In this document: piece by piece, positions 60,449 through 64,000 of the stretch
Numbering within the stretch: position 1 is the first letter of the stretch
Layout of the letters: each line of letters begins with the position of its first letter
Program-made: the position numbers and the translations under genes
Notes under the pieces: model-generated
What the model was told of the DNA's origin: nothing
The model's database searches: none
What the model saw: the letters and a program-made list of their open reading frames with translations, nothing else
DNA from: Pantoea sp.
GTDB lineage: Bacteria > Pseudomonadota > Gammaproteobacteria > Enterobacterales > Enterobacteriaceae
DNA: 64,000 nucleotides
Direction: 5' to 3'
Assembly (NCBI RefSeq): GCF_028283705.1
Contig: NZ_JAPWKD010000031.1
Span: forward strand, 62,001 to 126,000

Positions 60449-61231
60449 ATGAAAATGATGGGCAAAACCCTGGCGCTGATCGCGCTCTGTACCCTGCCGC
60501 TGCTGGCGCAGGCCAGTTCGCTGGATGACATCAAATCCCGTGGTGTACTGCGTGTCGCTACCACCGTTGATGCCGCCCCCTGGGGCTTCACTGATGCCGC
60601 CGGTAAACCCACCGGGCTGGATGTGGAACTGGCGCAGAAGCTGGCCGACAACATGGGCGTCAAACTGCAATTGCAGCAGGTCACCGGAGCCAACCGCATT
60701 CCTTACCTGATGTCGCGCAAAGTGGATGTACTGATAGCCGCGCTCGGCTCCAGCCCGGAACGCGCGAAGCTGGTGAATTTTTCTGAACCTTATGCGGCGG
60801 TTTACCTCGGCGTGTATGGCGGTGACAGCGTAAAAAAAGTCGATAAGCTGAGCGATCTCGGCAATGCCACCATCGCCGTACCTAAGGGTTCCACGCCTGA
60901 TCTGACGCTGAGTGACCAAAACCCGCAGGGCAACTATCTGCGGCTGGAAGATACCGCCTCCGCCGTCAGCGCATTTTTGGCGGGTCAGGCACCGATGTTT
61001 GCCGAAAACAACCTGATTGCGCAAAAGGTGGCGCAGGAGAACCCGTCGAAGCATATCGCGCTGAAATACCTGCTGCGTAAAAGCCCGGCTTATATCGCCA
61101 TTCGCCCAGGTCAGCCCGAGCTGATGGCGGCGATTAATCAGTTTATCGATAAAAGCACCCAGGACGGGGAACTGCCTGCACTGCGCCAGAAATGGTTTAA
61201 CGATGCACAAAACGATCTGAAGGCGGAGTAG
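60449..61231 (+). CDS. ABC transporter substrate-binding protein (family 3)
   Basis: Protein of 260 aa with a signal peptide (MKMMGKTLALIALCTLPLLAQA). The mature start SLDDIKSRGVLRVATTVDAAPWGF and GLDVELAQKLADNMGVKLQL follow the amino-acid-binding family, and VDVLIAALGSSPERAKLVNFSEPYA is the central signature. GGAG precedes the ATG. Ligand not determinable, but the following deacylase suggests an N-acylated or ectoine-like amino acid. Confidence 0.9.
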   Translation: MKMMGKTLALIALCTLPLLAQASSLDDIKSRGVLRVATTVDAAPWGFTDAAGKPTGLDVELAQKLADNMGVKLQLQQVTGANRIPYLMSRKVDVLIAALGSSPERAKLVNFSEPYAAVYLGVYGGDSVKKVDKLSDLGNATIAVPKGSTPDLTLSDQNPQGNYLRLEDTASAVSAFLAGQAPMFAENNLIAQKVAQENPSKHIALKYLLRKSPAYIAIRPGQPELMAAINQFIDKSTQDGELPALRQKWFNDAQNDLKAE

Positions 61232-61236
61232 TCAGC

Positions 61237-62244
61237 ATGTCCACAGTATTCAGTGAAATCGATTTTCATCGCCAGGGTAAGCAGGTGGGTTTCGCCCATT
61301 TGCCCCTTTCAGCCCATACCGACGCCTGGGGCACCATTGCCATGCCACTGACGGTGATCGCCAATGGCAGCGGCCCGACGGTGTTGATTACCGGCGGTAT
61401 TCACGGCGACGAGTATGAAGGTCCGATCATTATTAATGAACTGATCCGCAACCTGACGCCGGAGCAGGTACAGGGGCGTCTGATCCTGCTGCCCTGCGCC
61501 AATACCCCGGCGCTGCGTGCCTCAATGCGCGTCAGTCCGCTCGACAACAAAAACCTGGCGCGCGTCTTCCCGGGTAACCCGTGGGGCACGCCGACCGAAC
61601 AGATTGCCGCCTGGATCCACGATGCCATCTTCCCACTGTGCGATTTCTATATCGATCTGCACAGCGGTGGCAGCTCGTTGTTTATCGAAGAGAGCGCGCA
61701 GGTAGTGGTCACTGAAGAACTCGATCCTCAGGTGCGTGAACGCAGTGAAGCGATGGCGCGTGCCTTTGGTGCCACGCTGACGGTCGTCACCAACAATATG
61801 GGTGATCCCCGTACCAGCTGTGGCGCAGCTGCCAATCTGGGCTTACCGGCGATAGCAGCGGAAATGGGCTGGAACGGCAGTGTCTCCCCGCGCGGCGTCC
61901 GGCGTACCCGCGCTGCGGTGACACGCGTACTGAATCATCTGGGCGTGATCAGCACGGAAAGGGTTCCTGCGGAGCCATCACGCCAGGTGTTTATCCCTGC
62001 GGGTGGCAATCTGCTCTCCCCCGGGGATGGCTGGTTTGAGCCGTTACATGATATCGGCGATGAAGTCAGTGCCGGTGAACTGGCCGGCTGGCTGCATCGC
62101 CTGACCGAACCGCACGCGCAACCCCAGGCGGTGCATTTCCCCCAGGGCGGACGTATCTATTCACAGCGCACCTTTGGTGCTACCGCACAAGGCAACAGTC
62201 TGGCGGTGCTGGTGCAGGACCTGAACGCGAAGGAGCAGGCATGA
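61237..62244 (+). CDS. Succinylglutamate desuccinylase/aspartoacylase-family deacylase (DoeB-like)
   Basis: Zinc deacylase of 335 aa. Metal ligands GGIHGDEYEGP and the later DLHSGGSSLFI are in place; substrate-region DNKNLARVFPG and AAEMGWNGSVSP are conserved in the DoeB branch, which removes the acetyl group from N-acetyl-diaminobutyrate in ectoine breakdown. It lies in the same gene order as ectoine clusters (importer, deacylase, dehydratase), but no ectoine hydrolase (DoeA) is present. Confidence 0.83.
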   Translation: MSTVFSEIDFHRQGKQVGFAHLPLSAHTDAWGTIAMPLTVIANGSGPTVLITGGIHGDEYEGPIIINELIRNLTPEQVQGRLILLPCANTPALRASMRVSPLDNKNLARVFPGNPWGTPTEQIAAWIHDAIFPLCDFYIDLHSGGSSLFIEESAQVVVTEELDPQVRERSEAMARAFGATLTVVTNNMGDPRTSCGAAANLGLPAIAAEMGWNGSVSPRGVRRTRAAVTRVLNHLGVISTERVPAEPSRQVFIPAGGNLLSPGDGWFEPLHDIGDEVSAGELAGWLHRLTEPHAQPQAVHFPQGGRIYSQRTFGATAQGNSLAVLVQDLNAKEQA

Positions 62245-63182
62245 GCGAAAATATTACCCTGAATGACTACCAGGCAGCGCTGGATCGTGTGCGTTCCTGG
62301 GTGCGCAAAACGCCACTGGTCGAGGCGGCACCGTGGCAACCGGTGCCCGGTATTGAGCTGCGCCTGAAAGCAGAATGCTCACAGGTTACAGGTTCCTTTA
62401 AGGCACGCGGCGCATTTAACCGCGTGCTTAACCTGCCACAAGCGGTACGCAATCAGGGACTGGCCACCGCATCGGGCGGTAACTTCGGTGCGGCCGTTGC
62501 CTGGGTTGGTCAGCAACTGGAACTCCCCACGGATGTCTTCGTGATGAACACCAGCACCGAACTGACGCGCCAGCGCATCGAAAGCTACGGTGCGAAGCTG
62601 ACAGTGGAAGGTGATTTCTGGGATCAGAGCTGGGATGCGGCAGGTGCCCGTATTCAGGAAACGGGTGGCGCGTTACTCCATCCCTATGCTGACCGCGACG
62701 TGGTTATCGGCCAGGGAACCATGGCGCTGGAGATCCTTGAACAATGGCCTGAAGTAGAGACGCTGGTGGTGTCCATTGGTGGTGGGGGATTGATTGCCGG
62801 GGTGGCACAGGCGGCGAAATTACTGAAGCCCGGCATTCGTATTATCGGCGTAGAAGCGGCGGGCTGTCCGATGATGTGGACCTGCCGTCAGCAGCAGCGC
62901 ATCGTGAAACTGGAACAGGTCAAAACCATCGTCCCGATCCTCGCGGCACGTTCGACGGAAGCCATCAACTTTGCGCTGGTGCAAGAATATGTCGATGAGA
63001 TCGTGCTGGTGCCGGAAGACCAGGTCGAAGCCTCTGCCCGTGAGGTCTGGGGGGCGACTGGCCTGGCGATCGAGCTGGGGGCCGCCACCGCTGTTGCTGC
63101 GGTCACCCGACAGCTGTTTACCCTCAAACCCGATGAAAAAATCGCGGTGGTACTGTGCGGCAGCGGCACTAACGGCATGTAA
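62241..63182 (+). CDS. Threonine dehydratase-like PLP enzyme (EutB-type)
   Basis: Fold-type II PLP enzyme of 313 aa. KAECSQVTGSFKARGAFN holds the PLP lysine, ASGGNFGAAVAWVGQQL and the Gly-rich VSIGGGGLIAGVAQAAK bind phosphate and cofactor, and CGSGTNGM ends the protein. It deaminates a hydroxy amino acid to an imine and then a keto acid; ectoine clusters carry a homologue for hydroxyectoine products. The ATG overlaps the stop of the deacylase (ATGA), and it is the last gene of the operon. Confidence 0.87.
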   Translation: MSENITLNDYQAALDRVRSWVRKTPLVEAAPWQPVPGIELRLKAECSQVTGSFKARGAFNRVLNLPQAVRNQGLATASGGNFGAAVAWVGQQLELPTDVFVMNTSTELTRQRIESYGAKLTVEGDFWDQSWDAAGARIQETGGALLHPYADRDVVIGQGTMALEILEQWPEVETLVVSIGGGGLIAGVAQAAKLLKPGIRIIGVEAAGCPMMWTCRQQQRIVKLEQVKTIVPILAARSTEAINFALVQEYVDEIVLVPEDQVEASAREVWGATGLAIELGAATAVAAVTRQLFTLKPDEKIAVVLCGSGTNGM

Positions 63183-63199
63183 GATTAAAGGGTTTATTC

Positions 63200-63236
63200 A
63201 AAGCTCTTAATGGCGTTAATTGCCATTAAGGGCTTT
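63200..63236 (+). terminator. Rho-independent-type terminator after the dehydratase gene
   Basis: AAAGC-CTTAATGGC pairs with GCCATTAAG-GCTTT around a seven-base loop with one mismatch, followed by ATTTAAAG. Eighteen bases after the stop. Confidence 0.7.
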
Positions 63237-63280
63237 ATTTAAAGCTTCTAAATCACCACTCTCCTTTTACTTCTCTGTGT

Positions 63281-63286
63281 TATAAT
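63281..63286 (+). promoter_or_regulatory. -10 box of the hipBA promoter
   Basis: TATAAT 55 bases before the hipB ATG in an AT-rich stretch; the -35 is poor, as often for autorepressed toxin-antitoxin promoters. A TATCC half-site at 63309-63313 resembles one arm of the E. coli HipB operator (TATCC-N8-GGATA), but the second arm is not clear. Confidence 0.45.
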
Positions 63287-63340
63287 AAAAGCCATAAATG
63301 AAACCCCTATATCCACAATAAGGCACCAGGAGCTTTATCT

Positions 63341-63655
63341 ATGGCCCTTAATCTCTATTCTGAAGCAAGGCTATTGTCCGAGCTTGGGCAGCGATTAAAA
63401 AACCAACGCCTGCGCCGTAATATGCTGCAAAAGGAACTGGCAGAAAAAGCGGGCATCTCCGTCTCCGCACTGAAAAACCTGGAAAACGACGGTAAAGCCA
63501 CCCTTGAAAACTTTATGAAAGTGGTGTTTGCCCTGCGACTGGAAAAAGAGATGACCCAGCTATTTTCCGCCCCAGCGCTCAGCATCGCACAGGTTGAGGC
63601 CCTCAGGGAACCCACGCGTCAACGCGCGACACAACGCAAGGTGAAAGGAAATTGA
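63341..63655 (+). CDS. hipB: HipB-like Xre-family antitoxin
   Basis: Protein of 104 aa with a helix-turn-helix: LGQRLKNQRLRRNMLQKELAEKAGISVSALKNLENDGKATLENFMKVVFALRLE. The basic C-terminal tail (TRQRATQRKVKGN) may contact HipA or DNA. AGGAGC lies ten bases before the ATG. It overlaps the hipA gene by four bases, the usual antitoxin-first order. Confidence 0.87.
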   Translation: MALNLYSEARLLSELGQRLKNQRLRRNMLQKELAEKAGISVSALKNLENDGKATLENFMKVVFALRLEKEMTQLFSAPALSIAQVEALREPTRQRATQRKVKGN

Positions 63656-64000
63656 CAGGTCATTATCAACCTCTTCAGCGGCTTGAAGTGATTTATCAGG
63701 GATGGGGGGAAGAGTGGCCGCTGGGTATTCTGGCGGCAGCCAGTGGTCGCGGTCAGTGGCTGTTTGAATATTCACAGGAAAGCATTCAGCGCGGCATCGA
63801 ATTCTCTCCGCTGCTGCATCCACCGACCAGCACCACCTATGCCGACTTTGAACGTCATCAGGAAGGTGTACCTGGCTTTATCGCCGATTCATTGCCAGAT
63901 GGATGGGGCCGCTTACTGCTGGACCGTTTGCTGCGCCGTAATAACATCGAACCTGCCGCGTTATCGGCGCTTGATCGCCTTGCGCTGCTGGGTAACAACA
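63652..64000 (+). CDS. hipA: HipA-like serine/threonine kinase toxin, partial
   Basis: The first 116 residues are present; the right window edge cuts the rest. RLEVIYQGWGEEWPLGILA matches the HipA N-terminal subdomain, and FIADSLPDGWGRLLLDRLLRR with ALDRLALLGNN is the conserved start of the kinase domain (SLPDGWG...D..L). The start is a TTG overlapping the hipB stop (TTGA), with AAAGGA very close upstream, so translation is probably coupled. HipA toxins phosphorylate tRNA synthetases or related targets. Confidence 0.85.
   Translation, partial: MTGHYQPLQRLEVIYQGWGEEWPLGILAAASGRGQWLFEYSQESIQRGIEFSPLLHPPTSTTYADFERHQEGVPGFIADSLPDGWGRLLLDRLLRRNNIEPAALSALDRLALLGNN

Noticed and set aside
60449-63182. 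Straight assignment to ectoine degradation
   Set aside because: No ectoine hydrolase (DoeA/EutD) or other specific marker is present; only the family resemblance and order support it.

Overview
The window is chromosomal DNA from a Gram-negative gammaproteobacterium of the Enterobacterales. A Pantoea/Erwinia-like member of the Erwiniaceae is my best guess, but no rRNA or housekeeping marker is present to prove it. The evidence is the enteric gene families (YcdX, DigH/YddW, NhoA, Hok, HipBA, FryA/PtsA-type PTS proteins), CRP- and sigma-28-type sites of E. coli style, and REP-like hairpins. Nearly all of it is accessory sequence: nutrient-uptake and catabolic operons mixed with toxin-antitoxin loci, one insertion sequence and secretion-related cargo.

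Layout. 1-11.4 kb: two paralogous fructose-type PTS operons, each with an HPr-EI-EIIA fusion, EIIB and EIIC. The first runs into a tagatose-bisphosphate-aldolase-like subunit cut by the left edge. A HAD sugar phosphatase and a YcdX-type PHP phosphatase lie between the two systems, and an AraC regulator lies inside the second. Each operon has the same CRP-like half-sites (TGTGA-N6-TCATA) upstream. 11.6-18.5 kb: an AT-rich patch with a LuxR-family regulator, a predicted outer-membrane barrel, a winged-helix protein, a YWTD propeller, FliB (flagellin lysine methylase), an ISNCY transposase, a broken higB and REP-like repeats. 18.5-29 kb: two divergent operons under a GntR regulator. One encodes a polar-amino-acid ABC importer plus an aminotransferase. 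The other encodes a three-gene FAD/2Fe-2S dehydrogenase, a DapA-family lyase, a hydantoinase and an FmdB-like zinc ribbon.

29.4-34 kb: a Tat-exported nicotinamidase with a second internal start, a small glycine-zipper protein, a BdlA-like double-PAS chemoreceptor behind a sigma-28 promoter, and a RES/Xre toxin-antitoxin pair. 34-43 kb: LysR with M20 and M28 peptidases and an orphan binding protein, then a DUF1345 membrane protein, arylamine N-acetyltransferase, a LysE exporter, a cupin and DigH. 42.8-44.2 kb: an orphan T6SS Hcp with a two-TM candidate effector. 44.5-55.6 kb: a GntR-controlled peptide ABC system with an M20-like protein, a D-cysteine-desulfhydrase-family enzyme, an ornithine-cyclodeaminase-family protein and a rhodanese, then a candidate secreted protein and the fused ATPase of the transporter on the other strand. 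55.9-56.8 kb: two tandem hok/sok-type loci. 56.9-63.2 kb: a GntR-controlled, ectoine-cluster-like operon (RidA, ABC importer, deacylase, PLP dehydratase). 63.3-64 kb: hipBA, cut by the right edge.

Themes. The window is rich in imports of amino-acid-like or peptide nutrients (four ABC systems or partial systems), each with its own local regulator and PLP, flavin or amidohydrolase enzymes. It also carries five toxin-antitoxin loci or remnants (higB remnant, RES/Xre, two hok, hipBA). No CRISPR array, tRNA or rRNA was seen.
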